Of a DNA stretch of 57,596 nt, positions 15,754 to 24,560 are shown one piece after another. Below the pieces are notes generated by a model. The model ran no database searches. It was not told the origin of the DNA and saw only the letters and a program-made list of their open reading frames with translations. The stretch's first letter is position 1. Every line of letters begins with the position of its first letter. The stretch spans positions 1 through 57,596 of the forward strand of contig NZ_SMJW01000014.1 in the NCBI RefSeq assembly GCF_004348335.1. Direction: 5' to 3'. The position numbers were made by a program, and so were the translations under genes. The stretch comes from Actinomadura bangladeshensis. GTDB taxonomy: Bacteria > Actinomycetota > Actinomycetes > Streptosporangiales > Streptosporangiaceae.

Positions 15754-17052
15754 GTGAGCGAGATCTCGGCACGCGGTGTGAACCGCCGTTCCTTCCTCAA
15801 GACGGCCGCGATCCTCGGCGGCGGCGCGCCGCTGCTGAGCGCGTGCGGCGGGCTGAAGGGCACCGGCGGCTCGTCCTCGGACGTCCTCAAGATCGGCTAC
15901 GTCAGCCCGCAGACGGGCCCGCTCGCCGGGTTCGCCACCGCCGACAACTTCGTCGTCCAGCAGATCCAGAACGCGCTGAAGGGCGGCTTCACCTCCGGCG
16001 GCAAGAAGCGCCGGATCGAGATCGTCGTCAAGGACACCCAGTCCAACTCCAACCGCGCCACCGAGGTCACCCGGGAGCTCATCAACAGCGACAAGGTCGA
16101 CCTGATCGTCGGCTCGTCCACCCCGGACACCACCAACCCCGTCGCCGACCAGTGCGAGGCCAACGGCATCCCGAACGTCACCACGATCGCCCCCTGGGAG
16201 GCGTGGTTCCACGGCCGCAACGGCAAGGACGGCGAGGGCTTCAAGTACACGACGCTGTTCTTCTTCGGCATGCAGGAGTTCGCTGACTGCTTCTTCCCCA
16301 TGTGGGAGCGCATGGACGTCTCCAACAAGAACGTCGCGTCGCTGTGGCCCAACGACACCGACGCCAACGCCTTCCGCCAAGGCCTCGGCCCGATGATGAA
16401 GAAGGCCGGCTACAACCCGGTCGACGGCGGCGCCTACCAGAACGGCGCGACCGACTTCACCGCGCAGATCGCGAAGTTCAAGGACTCGGGCGCCGAGCTG
16501 TTCACCTGCACGCCGATCCCGCCCGACTTCCAGACGTTCTGGAAGCAGTCCCGGCAGCAGGGCTTCAAGCCGAAGCTGGCGACGGTCGCCAAGGTCATGC
16601 TGTTCCCGTCCGAGGCCGAGGCGCTCGGGCAGCTCACCGACAACATCGCCACCGACTTCTGGTGGAGCCCGGCGCACCCGTACAAGTCGGTCCTGGACGG
16701 CCGGAGCGCCAAGCAGCTCGCCGACGACTTCGCCGCCTCCACCGGCAAGCAGTGGACGCAGGCGCTCGGCTCGGTGTACTCGCTGTTCGAGATCGCCGTG
16801 CAGGCGTTCAAGGACGCGAGCGACCCGAAGGACCGCGACGAGGTCGCCTCGAAGCTGCGCACCATGAAGATCGAGTGCATGAGCGGGAAGCTCGACTTCA
16901 CCGCCGGCCCGCAGCCCGGCATCGCGATCCAGCACCCGGTCGGCGGCCAGTGGCGCAAGGGTGACAAGTTCCCCTGGGACGTCGTCATCGTCGACAACTC
17001 GGCCAACAAGGACGTCCCGATCGGCGGCGACCTCAAGCCCACCAACGCGTGA
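15754..17052 (+). CDS. branched-chain-amino-acid-type ABC transporter substrate-binding lipoprotein
   Basis: 432 residues from GTG 15754, with AAGGAG seven bases upstream. The N-terminus carries a twin-arginine motif NRRSFLK and a lipobox ending LLSAC, so it should be exported folded by Tat and lipid-anchored. The mature part is a LivK/Peripla_BP_6 domain (LKIGYVSPQTGPLAGFATAD; IVVKDTQSNSNRATEVTREL; DLIVGSSTPDTTNP). First gene of a five-gene importer followed without gaps by amidase and two dehydrogenase genes. Homologous systems import many non-amino-acid ligands, including aromatic acids, urea and amides. The amidase suggests an amide or aromatic ligand. Confidence 0.9.
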   Translation: MSEISARGVNRRSFLKTAAILGGGAPLLSACGGLKGTGGSSSDVLKIGYVSPQTGPLAGFATADNFVVQQIQNALKGGFTSGGKKRRIEIVVKDTQSNSNRATEVTRELINSDKVDLIVGSSTPDTTNPVADQCEANGIPNVTTIAPWEAWFHGRNGKDGEGFKYTTLFFFGMQEFADCFFPMWERMDVSNKNVASLWPNDTDANAFRQGLGPMMKKAGYNPVDGGAYQNGATDFTAQIAKFKDSGAELFTCTPIPPDFQTFWKQSRQQGFKPKLATVAKVMLFPSEAEALGQLTDNIATDFWWSPAHPYKSVLDGRSAKQLADDFAASTGKQWTQALGSVYSLFEIAVQAFKDASDPKDRDEVASKLRTMKIECMSGKLDFTAGPQPGIAIQHPVGGQWRKGDKFPWDVVIVDNSANKDVPIGGDLKPTNA

Positions 17053-17873
17053 TGACCCGGCAACCGGCCGCAGAGCCGCTTCTCCACCTCGACGGGATCA
17101 CCAAGAGCTTCGGCCGGGTGACCGTCGCCAAGGACCTGACGCTGCGCGTCGAGCCGGGCGAGGCGCTCGGGATCGTCGGGCCGAACGGGGCCGGCAAGTC
17201 CAGCCTGTTCGCGATGATCTCGGGCGACCTGCGCCCGGACGCCGGCGCGGTGCGGTTCGGCGGACGGGACGTCACCGGCGTCCCGCCGCACGCCCGCACC
17301 CGCGCCGGCGTCGGCCGCACCTACCAGGTGCCGCGCCCGTTCGAGGACCTCACCGCGTTCGAGAACGTGCTGGTCTGCGCGTACCAGGGCGCGGGGCTCA
17401 AGGGCCGGAAGGCGCAGGAGCACGCCATGGAGGTGCTGGAGCGCACCGGTCTCGCCGACCTCGCCAACACCCCGGGCGGGCGGCTCACCCTGCTCCAGCG
17501 CAAGCGGCTGGAGGTGGCCCGCGGCCTCGCCACCGACCCGCGGCTGCTGCTGCTGGACGAGGTCGCCGGCGGGCTGACCGAGCCGGAGGTGCTGGAGCTC
17601 GTCGAGATCATCAAGGACCTGCACGCGGGCGGCCTCGGCATCGTCTGGATCGAGCACGTCGTCCACGCGCTGGTGAAGACCGTCGGCCGGATGGTGTGCC
17701 TGGCGGGCGGCGACCTCGTCGCCGACGGCGCGCCGATGGACGTGCTGGCCGACGCGAAGGTGCGCGAGCTGTACCTGGGCGGCGGCCCCGAGACCGGCCT
17801 GCCCGACGAGGACACCGGCCTGCCCGGCGAGGACACCGGCCTGCCCGGCGAGGAAGGGGGCGAGGGCTCGTGA
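17052..17873 (+). CDS. ABC transporter ATP-binding protein, LivG-like
   Basis: 273 residues. ATG 17052 overlaps the upstream stop (TGATG), with an in-frame GTG one codon earlier. Walker A GPNGAGKSS, a Q-loop in YQVPRPFEDLTAFENVL, and Walker B LLLLDEVAGGL are present. The signature is divergent (GGRLTLLQRKRLEVARGLA rather than LSGGQ), and the usual H-loop is EHVVHAL. The C-terminus carries a low-complexity tail built from 7-residue DTGLPGE repeats that is not part of the LivG fold. Confidence 0.92.
   Translation: MTRQPAAEPLLHLDGITKSFGRVTVAKDLTLRVEPGEALGIVGPNGAGKSSLFAMISGDLRPDAGAVRFGGRDVTGVPPHARTRAGVGRTYQVPRPFEDLTAFENVLVCAYQGAGLKGRKAQEHAMEVLERTGLADLANTPGGRLTLLQRKRLEVARGLATDPRLLLLDEVAGGLTEPEVLELVEIIKDLHAGGLGIVWIEHVVHALVKTVGRMVCLAGGDLVADGAPMDVLADAKVRELYLGGGPETGLPDEDTGLPGEDTGLPGEEGGEGS
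17790..17852 (+). repeat. 21-bp tandem repeat inside livG 3' end
   Basis: Three consecutive 21-base units encode ETGLPDE, DTGLPGE and DTGLPGE. The last two are identical in DNA, the first differs at two positions. They extend the C-terminus of the LivG-like ATPase in frame. Such in-frame repeats readily expand or contract by slippage. Confidence 0.8.
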
Positions 17874-18643
17874 CGCTGCTGTCGGTCCGCGACCTCACCG
17901 TCCACCACGGCCAGCTGCGCGCGGTGGACGCGCTCAGCCTGGACGTCGCGAAGGGCGAGGTCCTGGCGATCATCGGGGCGAACGGCGCGGGCAAGTCGAC
18001 GCTGCTGCGCGCCCTCGCCGGGCTGAACCTGCCGACGTCGGGCTCCGTCCGGCTCGACGGCCGCGACATCACGCGGCTGCCCGCGCACAAGCGGGTGGCG
18101 GCGGGCGTCGCCCTCGTCCCGGAGGGGCGGCGGCTGTTCCACTCCCTCACCGTGGAGGAGAACCTGCTCGCGGGCGCCTACCGCAAGCGCCCCGGGCCGT
18201 GGACGGTCGCCGCCGTCCACGAGCTGTTCCCGTGGATGGCCGACCGGCGCGGGCAGAACGCGTCCCAGCTGTCGGGCGGCGAGCAGCAGGCGGTGGCCAT
18301 CGGCCGTGCGCTGCTGTCCAACCCGGACCTGCTGCTCATCGACGAGCTGTCGCTCGGCCTCGCCCCGGTCATCGTCCGCCGGATCTACGAGATCCTCCCG
18401 GACATCGTGGGCGCCGGCACCACCGCGCTGATCGTCGAGCAGGACGTCTCGCAGGCCATGCGGGTCGCCGACCACGTGCACTGCCTGCTCGAAGGCCGGT
18501 CGGTGCTGCGGGGACGGCCCGCCGACCTGACGGCGGAGCAGGTCGAGCACGCCTACTTCGGCATCGGCGCCGGCACGGACGCGAGCACCGACACCGACAC
18601 CGACACGGGAGCGGCGCTCGCCGGCCAGGAAGGACACGACTGA
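17870..18643 (+). CDS. ABC transporter ATP-binding protein, LivF-like
   Basis: 257 residues from GTG 17870, overlapping the LivG stop by four bases. Walker A GANGAGKST, signature LSGGEQQAVAIGRALL, Walker B LLLIDELSLGLAP and H-loop-region IVEQDVSQAM are all as in LivF. The C-terminus ends in an Asp/Thr run (ASTDTDTDTG), again a low-complexity extension. It pairs with LivG as the heterodimeric motor of the importer. Confidence 0.93.
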   Translation: MTLLSVRDLTVHHGQLRAVDALSLDVAKGEVLAIIGANGAGKSTLLRALAGLNLPTSGSVRLDGRDITRLPAHKRVAAGVALVPEGRRLFHSLTVEENLLAGAYRKRPGPWTVAAVHELFPWMADRRGQNASQLSGGEQQAVAIGRALLSNPDLLLIDELSLGLAPVIVRRIYEILPDIVGAGTTALIVEQDVSQAMRVADHVHCLLEGRSVLRGRPADLTAEQVEHAYFGIGAGTDASTDTDTDTGAALAGQEGHD

Positions 18644-18644
18644 T

Positions 18645-19511
18645 ATGGGCTGGCTCAACGCCGTCATCCAAGGAGTGCTGCTCGGCGGCCTCTACGCGCT
18701 GTTCGCGGCGGGCCTGTCGCTGATGTTCGGCGTCATGCGGATCGTCAACCTGGCGCACGGCGACCTCGGCGTCGTCGCGGCGTTCCTCGCGCTGGCCATG
18801 GTCAGCGGGACGGGGCTGCCGCTGTGGATCGTGCTGGTGGTGACCGTCCCGCTGTTCGCGCTGCTCGGCTACCTGACCCAGCGGGTGCTGCTGCAGCGCA
18901 GCCTCGGCGCCGGGCCGCTCGCGACCCTGCTCGTCACGTTCGGGCTGTCGATCGTGCTGCAGAACGTCCTGCTGGAGGTCTTCTCCGCCGACACCCGCAC
19001 CCTCGACGGCGGCTCCTTCGCCACCGGATCGTTCAAGGTCACCGACTCGATCTCGATCGGCTACCTGTCGGCGGCGACGTTCCTGCTGGCCTGCGGCGCG
19101 CTGATCGGCATCCAGGTGTTCCTGTCGCGGACCGGGCTCGGGCGGATGCTGCGCGCCTCGTCCGACGACCAGGAGACCGCGAGCCTGATGGGCGCCGACA
19201 GCAGGCACGTGTACGGCATCGCGACCGCGATCGCGTTCGCGACCGTCGCGCTCGCCGGGCTGATGTTCGCCATCCGGTCCTCGTTCGACCCGGCGATCGG
19301 CCCGTCGCGGCTGATCTTCGCGTTCGAGGCGGTCGTCATCGGCGGGCTCGGCTCCCTGTGGGGGACGCTGATCGGCGGCATGGTCCTCGGCATCACGCAG
19401 TCGCTCGGCGCGCAGATCGACCCCGCGCTGACGCTGCTCGCCGGCCACCTCGTCTTCCTCGCCGTGCTGGCCTTCCGGCCGCAGGGCCTTCTCACGGGAC
19501 GGACCGCATGA
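18645..19511 (+). CDS. ABC transporter permease, LivH-like
   Basis: 288 residues, ATG one base after the LivF stop. The N-terminal GVLLGGLYALFAAGLSLMFGVMRIVNLAHG is the hallmark of LivH permeases, and about eight hydrophobic helices follow, with the late GGLGSLWGTLIGG loop that contacts the ATPase. It forms half of the membrane channel with the LivM-like protein encoded next. Confidence 0.93.
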   Translation: MGWLNAVIQGVLLGGLYALFAAGLSLMFGVMRIVNLAHGDLGVVAAFLALAMVSGTGLPLWIVLVVTVPLFALLGYLTQRVLLQRSLGAGPLATLLVTFGLSIVLQNVLLEVFSADTRTLDGGSFATGSFKVTDSISIGYLSAATFLLACGALIGIQVFLSRTGLGRMLRASSDDQETASLMGADSRHVYGIATAIAFATVALAGLMFAIRSSFDPAIGPSRLIFAFEAVVIGGLGSLWGTLIGGMVLGITQSLGAQIDPALTLLAGHLVFLAVLAFRPQGLLTGRTA

Positions 19512-20539
19512 CGATCTCCGAGATGGTGGCGGCCCGTGCGGCGGGCGCGCTGCGGGTGAACCGGGCGGCCCGGTCCTCGAAGCTGTCGGCCGCCGGGATG
19601 GCGGTGGGGACGGTCGTCCTCGTGGCCCTGCCGTTCCTCGTGTTCAGCTCGGTCACCGACACGATGGTCAACCTGTTCGTGCTGATCGCGCTCGCGAGCA
19701 TGTGGAACCTGCTCGCGGGGTTCGGCGGCCTCGTGTCGGTGGGGCAGCAGGCGTACATCGGCATCGGCGCCTACAGCCTGATCGCGCTCGCCGACCTGGG
19801 CGTGCAGCCCTACCTCGCCGTCCCGCTGGCCGCGCTGACGTGCGTGCTGTTCGCCCTGCCGACCTCGTGGCTTGCGTTCCGGCTGCGCGGCGACTACTTC
19901 GCCGTCGGGACGTGGGTCATCGCCGAGGTGTACCGGCTGCTGGTGGTGCGGGTCGACAGCCTCGGCGGCGGCAGCGGCAAGGGGCTGACCGGCCTGTCCG
20001 GCATCGACCAGACGCTGCGCGGCGCCCTGACGTACTGGGTGGCGCTCGCGCTGGCGCTGTGCACGATCGCCGGCTGCTACCTGCTGCTGCGCGGCCGGCT
20101 CGGCCTGTCGCTGATGGCGGTGCGGGACGAGGAGACCGCGGCCGGCTCGGCGGGCATCGACGTGCGGCGCGCCAAGCTGCTCGTCTACCTGGTCTCGGCG
20201 GCCGGGTGCGGCGCGGCCGGGGCCGTGATCACGGTCAGCTCGCTCAGCGTCAACCCCGACTCGATCTTCAGCGTGCAGTGGTCGGCGTACATGATCTTCA
20301 TCGTGGTGATCGGCGGGATCGGGTTCGTCGAGGGCCCGCTGCTCGGCGCGATCATCTTCTTCGGCCTGCAGGAGCTGCTCGCCGACTACGGGTCCTGGTA
20401 CCTGGTCGTGCTGGGCGCCATCGGCATGGCGGTGGCATTGTGGCTTCCGGGCGGGTTGTGGGGCCTGGTCCGCGGAAGGACCGGATTGAGCCTGTTCCCC
20501 GTCGGCTACCACGTGCGGAGGCCCGATGTCGCTCAGTGA
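19508..20539 (+). CDS. ABC transporter permease, LivM-like
   Basis: 343 residues. ATG 19508 overlaps the LivH stop. A cytoplasmic N-terminus of about 30 residues precedes nine or so helices. LLAGFGGLVSVGQQAYIGIGAYS and the GIGFVEGPLLGAIIFFGLQE coupling segment are typical of LivM. Its last 14 bases overlap the amidase gene, tying transport and amide hydrolysis in one message. Confidence 0.93.
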   Translation: MTISEMVAARAAGALRVNRAARSSKLSAAGMAVGTVVLVALPFLVFSSVTDTMVNLFVLIALASMWNLLAGFGGLVSVGQQAYIGIGAYSLIALADLGVQPYLAVPLAALTCVLFALPTSWLAFRLRGDYFAVGTWVIAEVYRLLVVRVDSLGGGSGKGLTGLSGIDQTLRGALTYWVALALALCTIAGCYLLLRGRLGLSLMAVRDEETAAGSAGIDVRRAKLLVYLVSAAGCGAAGAVITVSSLSVNPDSIFSVQWSAYMIFIVVIGGIGFVEGPLLGAIIFFGLQELLADYGSWYLVVLGAIGMAVALWLPGGLWGLVRGRTGLSLFPVGYHVRRPDVAQ

Positions 20540-21860
20540 ATCGGCCGCCGCCCTCGCCGCCGGACGGCTGTCGCCGGTCGAGCTGACGGAGCGGATGCTG
20601 GCCGCGGTCGAGGCCACCGAGCCGCACGTGCACGCCTACGCGACCGTCACGGCGGACGAGGCCCGTGCGCGGGCCGCCGAACTGGCAGAGGCCGCCGAGC
20701 GCGGCCCGCTGCACGGCGTCCCGGTCGGGATCAAGGACCTGATCGACACGGCCGGCGTCCGCACCGCCTACGGGTCGCCGCGGTTCACCGACCACGTCCC
20801 GGCGCGGGACGCGGAGGCCGTGCGGCTGCTGCGCGAGGCGGGCTGCGTGATCCTCGGCAAGCACACCACCCACGAGCTGGCCTGGGGCGGACGCACCGAC
20901 AGCGCGTTCTTCGGCCCGACCCACAACCCGTACCGGCGGGGACGCATCCCCGGCGGCTCCTCGGGCGGGTCGGCGGCGTCGGTCGTCGCCGGCAGCAGCC
21001 TGGGGGCGGTCGGTTCCGACACCGCCGGGAGCGTGCGTATCCCGGCCGCGCTCAGCGGCTGCGTCGGGTTCAAGCCGTCCCGCGGCCGCGTCCCGCTCGA
21101 CGGGGTGCTGCCGCTGGCACCGTCCCTGGACCACCTCGGCGTCCTCGCGGGATCGGTGGACGACGCCGCGCTGCTCGCGTCCGCGCTCACCGGGTCGCCT
21201 TCGGACGGCCCCGCCGCGAGGCCGCGCGTGGGGTGGCTCGTCGGCTGGTTCGAGGCGGTGCTGGCCCCCGAGGTGCGCTCGGCCCTCGCGGACGCGCGCG
21301 CCCGGCTCGAAATGCACGGCGTACACGTCGAGGACGTCGTCGTCCCGGACGAGCCGCGCATGCCGGAGGCCGTCCTGAACCGGATCGTCGCCGAGGCCGG
21401 CGCCTTCCACCGCGACGCGTTCGAGCGCGACCCCGGCCTGTTCGGCCCCGACATCGCCGAACTGATGCGCATGGCGCCGCGCACCGCCGGGCAGGCCGAA
21501 CAGGACGAGGCCGCGATCGCCCGGATGACGGCGTTCATGGAGCGGGCGCTCGGCGCCTACGACGTGCTCGCCGGCGCCACCGTGCCGATCACGGCCCCGC
21601 CGATCGGCGCGATGACCTTCGAGGTCGGCGGCCGGGAGTGGCCCATCGAGTTCGTGCTGACCCGGCTGACCTCGCTGTTCAACGCCGCCGGGCTGCCCGC
21701 CGTCTCGGTGCCGATCGTCCTCGCGGACGGCCTGCCCGTCGGGCTCCAGCTCGCCGGGGCCGCCGGAGGCGACGGCACCGTCCTGGCCGCGGCCCGGCTC
21801 GTCGAGCGGCTGACCCCGCCGCTGCCCCGTCCCGCCTTCGCCGAAAGGAGCCCCGTATGA
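20526..21860 (+). CDS. amidase (amidase signature family)
   Basis: 444 residues from ATG 20526, inside the end of the LivM gene. The Ser-cisSer-Lys triad of the family is in place: Lys70 in VPVGIKDLID, the cis-Ser in GGSSGGSAAS (about 145/146) and the nucleophile Ser169 in GSDTAGSVRIPA. The closest relatives by motif are AtzF/GatA-like carboxylic-amide hydrolases. No GatB/C partner is near, so this is a catabolic amidase rather than the tRNA enzyme. Its position between a Liv-type importer and benzyl-alcohol/benzaldehyde dehydrogenases suggests it hydrolyses an imported aromatic amide or a related compound. Confidence 0.88.
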   Translation: MSLSESAAALAAGRLSPVELTERMLAAVEATEPHVHAYATVTADEARARAAELAEAAERGPLHGVPVGIKDLIDTAGVRTAYGSPRFTDHVPARDAEAVRLLREAGCVILGKHTTHELAWGGRTDSAFFGPTHNPYRRGRIPGGSSGGSAASVVAGSSLGAVGSDTAGSVRIPAALSGCVGFKPSRGRVPLDGVLPLAPSLDHLGVLAGSVDDAALLASALTGSPSDGPAARPRVGWLVGWFEAVLAPEVRSALADARARLEMHGVHVEDVVVPDEPRMPEAVLNRIVAEAGAFHRDAFERDPGLFGPDIAELMRMAPRTAGQAEQDEAAIARMTAFMERALGAYDVLAGATVPITAPPIGAMTFEVGGREWPIEFVLTRLTSLFNAAGLPAVSVPIVLADGLPVGLQLAGAAGGDGTVLAAARLVERLTPPLPRPAFAERSPV

Positions 21861-22972
21861 GAGTGACCGCCGCCGTCGTCGACGAACTCGGCGGGCCGTT
21901 CCGCATCGAGGACCTCGAGCTCGACGAGCCCGGCCCCGGTGAGGCGCTGGTGCGGGTCGTCGCCACCGGGATCTGCCACACCGACGAGATCACCCGCCAC
22001 GGCGACCTGCCGATGCCGTTCCCGAGCGTGCTCGGCCACGAGGGCGCGGGCGTGGTCGAGGCGGTCGGCGACGGGGTGGCCTCCGTCCGGCCGGGCGACC
22101 ACGTCGTCATCGGCTGGCCGTCCTGCGGGACGTGCCGCAACTGCCGCGACGGCGAGCCCCGCTACTGCGCCCGCCTCGACGAGGCGCTGGCCGGCGGCGG
22201 CCGGCTGCTCGGCCCGCGCGCCGGGCAGAGCGCGCTGCGCCGCCCGGACGGCTCGCCCGTGCACAGCCACTTCTTCGGCCAGTCCTCGTTCTCGACGTAC
22301 GCGCTGACCTGGGCGGACTCACTCGTCGTGGTGCCCGCCACCGCGCCGCTGGAGCTGCTCGGCCCGCTGGCCTGCGGCATCTCCACCGGCGCCGGGGCGG
22401 TGTTCAACACGCTCCGGCCGCGCACCGGATCGAGCCTGGTCGTCTACGGCGTCGGCGCGGTCGGGCTGGCCGCCGTCATGGCCGCCCGGCTGTCGCCCGC
22501 CACGACGATCATCGCCGTGGACCGGCACGCGTCCCGGCTCGCGCTGGCCGCCGAGTTCGGCGCGACCCACGCGATCGACGCCGGGGAGACCGACCCGGTC
22601 GCGGAGATCCAGCGGATCTGCGGCGGCCCGGCCGACTACGCGCTGGAGTGCACCGGCGTGATCGACGTGGTGCGGCAGGCCGCCGACAGCGTCGGCATGC
22701 TCGGCACCTGCGTGCTCATCGGCGGCGCGCCCGCCGGCGCCGAGTTCTCCCTCGACCACCTGACCACGCTGTGGGGCAAGCGCGTCGTCGGGACGCTCGG
22801 CGGCAGCGGCCGCAGCGACGTCCTCATCGGCGCCCTGGTCGAGCTGCACCGGCAGGGCCGCTTCCCGTTCGACCGCCTCGTCCGCTTCTACGAGCCGGCC
22901 GACATCGACAGCGCCCTGGCGGACAGCCGCAGCGGCGAGGTGCTCAAACCGGTGCTCCGCATGAAGCACTGA
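21857..22972 (+). CDS. zinc-dependent (aryl-)alcohol dehydrogenase
   Basis: 371 residues. ATG overlaps the amidase stop, with AAAGGAG upstream. The catalytic zinc ligands Cys40 (GICHTDE) and His of GHEGAG, and the structural four-Cys cluster CGTCRNCRDGEPRYC, are intact. The Rossmann glycine motif is VYGVGAVGLAAV. The sequence style (QSSFSTYALT, GPLACGISTGAGAVFN) matches the benzyl-alcohol/aryl-alcohol dehydrogenase branch (XylB/AreB-like). It likely oxidises an aromatic alcohol to the aldehyde used by the enzyme encoded next. Confidence 0.88.
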   Translation: MRVTAAVVDELGGPFRIEDLELDEPGPGEALVRVVATGICHTDEITRHGDLPMPFPSVLGHEGAGVVEAVGDGVASVRPGDHVVIGWPSCGTCRNCRDGEPRYCARLDEALAGGGRLLGPRAGQSALRRPDGSPVHSHFFGQSSFSTYALTWADSLVVVPATAPLELLGPLACGISTGAGAVFNTLRPRTGSSLVVYGVGAVGLAAVMAARLSPATTIIAVDRHASRLALAAEFGATHAIDAGETDPVAEIQRICGGPADYALECTGVIDVVRQAADSVGMLGTCVLIGGAPAGAEFSLDHLTTLWGKRVVGTLGGSGRSDVLIGALVELHRQGRFPFDRLVRFYEPADIDSALADSRSGEVLKPVLRMKH

Positions 22973-22998
22973 CACACCAAGAAGAAGGAGGAACCGCC

Positions 22999-24465
22999 GT
23001 GGGACTGCTCGACAGCGTCGACTGGCAGGGCAACATCTTCAAGAACGGTGCGTGGACGGCGGCGCACGGCGGCGGCGATTACGCCGTGGTCGAGCCCGCG
23101 ACCGGAGCCGAGCTCGGCCGGATGGGGCAGGCGACCGCGCAGGACGTCGCCGAGGCCGCCGCGAGCGCCGCCAAGGCGCAGCGGGAGTGGGCGGCGCTGC
23201 CGCACACCGCCCGCGCCGCCGTGCTGCGCAAGGCCGGCGACCTGTGGCAGCAGCACGCCGAGGAGATCATCGGCTGGAACGTCCGCGAGGTCGGCACGGT
23301 CCCCGGCATGGCCGGGTTCGCCGTGCACGTCGCGGCGGAGGAATGCTACGGGGCGGCCGGCCTGCCGGCCCGCGCGATCGGCGAGATCCTGCCGTCGGAG
23401 GAGCCGCGGCTGTCCATGGCGCGGCGCATGCCGGCCGGCGTGGTCGCGGTGATCTCGCCGTTCAACGTGCCGATCATCCTCGGCATCCGCTCGGTCGCCC
23501 CGGCGCTCGCGCTCGGCAACGCCGTCCTGCTCAAGCCCGACCCGCGCACCGCCGTCACCGGCGGCACGCTGATGGCGCGGGTCTTCGAGGAGGCCGGACT
23601 GCCGCCGGGCGTCCTGCAGATGCTGCCCGGCGGCGCGGACGTCGGCGAGGCGCTGATCACCGACCCGAACGTGCGGGTCATCTCCTTCACCGGCTCCACC
23701 CCGGTCGGCCGCCGCATCGGCGAGCTGGCCGGCCGCCACCTCAAGCGCGCCCACCTGGAGCTCGGCGGCAACTCCGCCCTGCTCATCCTGGACGACGCCG
23801 ACGTGGACGCGGCGGTGAACCTCGCGACCTGGGGCTCGTTCTTCCACCAGGGCCAGGTCTGCATGACCGCCGGCCGCCACCTGGTCGCCGACCGCCTCTA
23901 CGACGACTTCGTGGAACGCCTCGCCGCCAAGGCCGGTGCGCTCTCGGTCGGCGACCCGGCCGCCGGCGAGGTCGCGCTCGGCCCCGTCATCGACGCCGGC
24001 CAGCGCGACAGGATCCACGGCATGGTCACCGAGAGCGTCGACCAGGGCGCCAAGCTCGCGTCCGGCGGCACCTACGAGGAGCTGTTCTACCGTCCGACGG
24101 TGCTGGCCGACATCCCGCTGACCGCGCCCGCGTTCGCCGAAGAGGTCTTCGGCCCGGTCGCCCCGGTCACCCGCGTGTCCTCCGTCGAGGAGGCGGTGGA
24201 GCTGGCGGGCGCGACCGACTACGGCCTGTCGCTCGGCATCGTGACCCGGGACGTGATGCGCGGCCTCGCCGTCGCCGAGCAGATCCCGACCGGGATCGTC
24301 CACATCAACGACCAGACCGTGAACGACGAGGCCAACGCCCCGTTCGGCGGCGTGGGGGCGTCCGGCACCGGCTCCCGCTTCGGCGGCGCCGCCGCGAACA
24401 TCGAAGCCTTCACCGAAACCCGCTGGATCACCATGCGCGGCGAACCCGCCCAGTACCCCCTCTAA
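22999..24465 (+). CDS. benzaldehyde-type aldehyde dehydrogenase
   Basis: 488 residues from GTG 22999, with GAAGGAGG upstream. All ALDH signatures are intact: SPFNVPIILG, SFTGSTPVGRR, general base in LELGGNSALLIL and nucleophile in GQVCMTAGRH. The N-terminus (LLDSVDWQGNIFKNGAW) and the C-terminus (EAFTETRWITMRGEPAQYP) are like NAD+-dependent benzaldehyde dehydrogenases. As last gene of the importer-amidase-alcohol dehydrogenase operon it would yield the aromatic acid. The 64-bp palindrome after it may end transcription. Confidence 0.9.
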   Translation: MGLLDSVDWQGNIFKNGAWTAAHGGGDYAVVEPATGAELGRMGQATAQDVAEAAASAAKAQREWAALPHTARAAVLRKAGDLWQQHAEEIIGWNVREVGTVPGMAGFAVHVAAEECYGAAGLPARAIGEILPSEEPRLSMARRMPAGVVAVISPFNVPIILGIRSVAPALALGNAVLLKPDPRTAVTGGTLMARVFEEAGLPPGVLQMLPGGADVGEALITDPNVRVISFTGSTPVGRRIGELAGRHLKRAHLELGGNSALLILDDADVDAAVNLATWGSFFHQGQVCMTAGRHLVADRLYDDFVERLAAKAGALSVGDPAAGEVALGPVIDAGQRDRIHGMVTESVDQGAKLASGGTYEELFYRPTVLADIPLTAPAFAEEVFGPVAPVTRVSSVEEAVELAGATDYGLSLGIVTRDVMRGLAVAEQIPTGIVHINDQTVNDEANAPFGGVGASGTGSRFGGAAANIEAFTETRWITMRGEPAQYPL

Positions 24466-24478
24466 CCGACCGCCCCCT

Positions 24479-24542
24479 CGTTGACCTGCGGCGTGTTGTT
24501 GTTTTCGACGCGCTCATAACAACAACACGCCGCAGGTCAACG
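24479..24542. repeat. 64-bp palindromic element, copy 1
   Basis: Perfect 25-bp arms (CGTTGACCTGCGGCGTGTTG plus TTGTT, 24479-24503, and its complement 24518-24542) around a 14-base loop. It lies between two convergent genes and could act as a bidirectional terminator. The reverse complement occurs at 32007-32070 with a single mismatch, so it is a dispersed repeat rather than a site-specific hairpin. No target duplication or coding capacity is seen. Confidence 0.9.
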
Positions 24543-24560
24543 CATCCGGTGGGGGGCGCG

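Noticed and set aside
20526-21860. GatA subunit of the tRNA amidotransferase
   Set aside because: No gatB or gatC nearby and the gene is embedded in a transporter/dehydrogenase operon; a catabolic amidase fits better.
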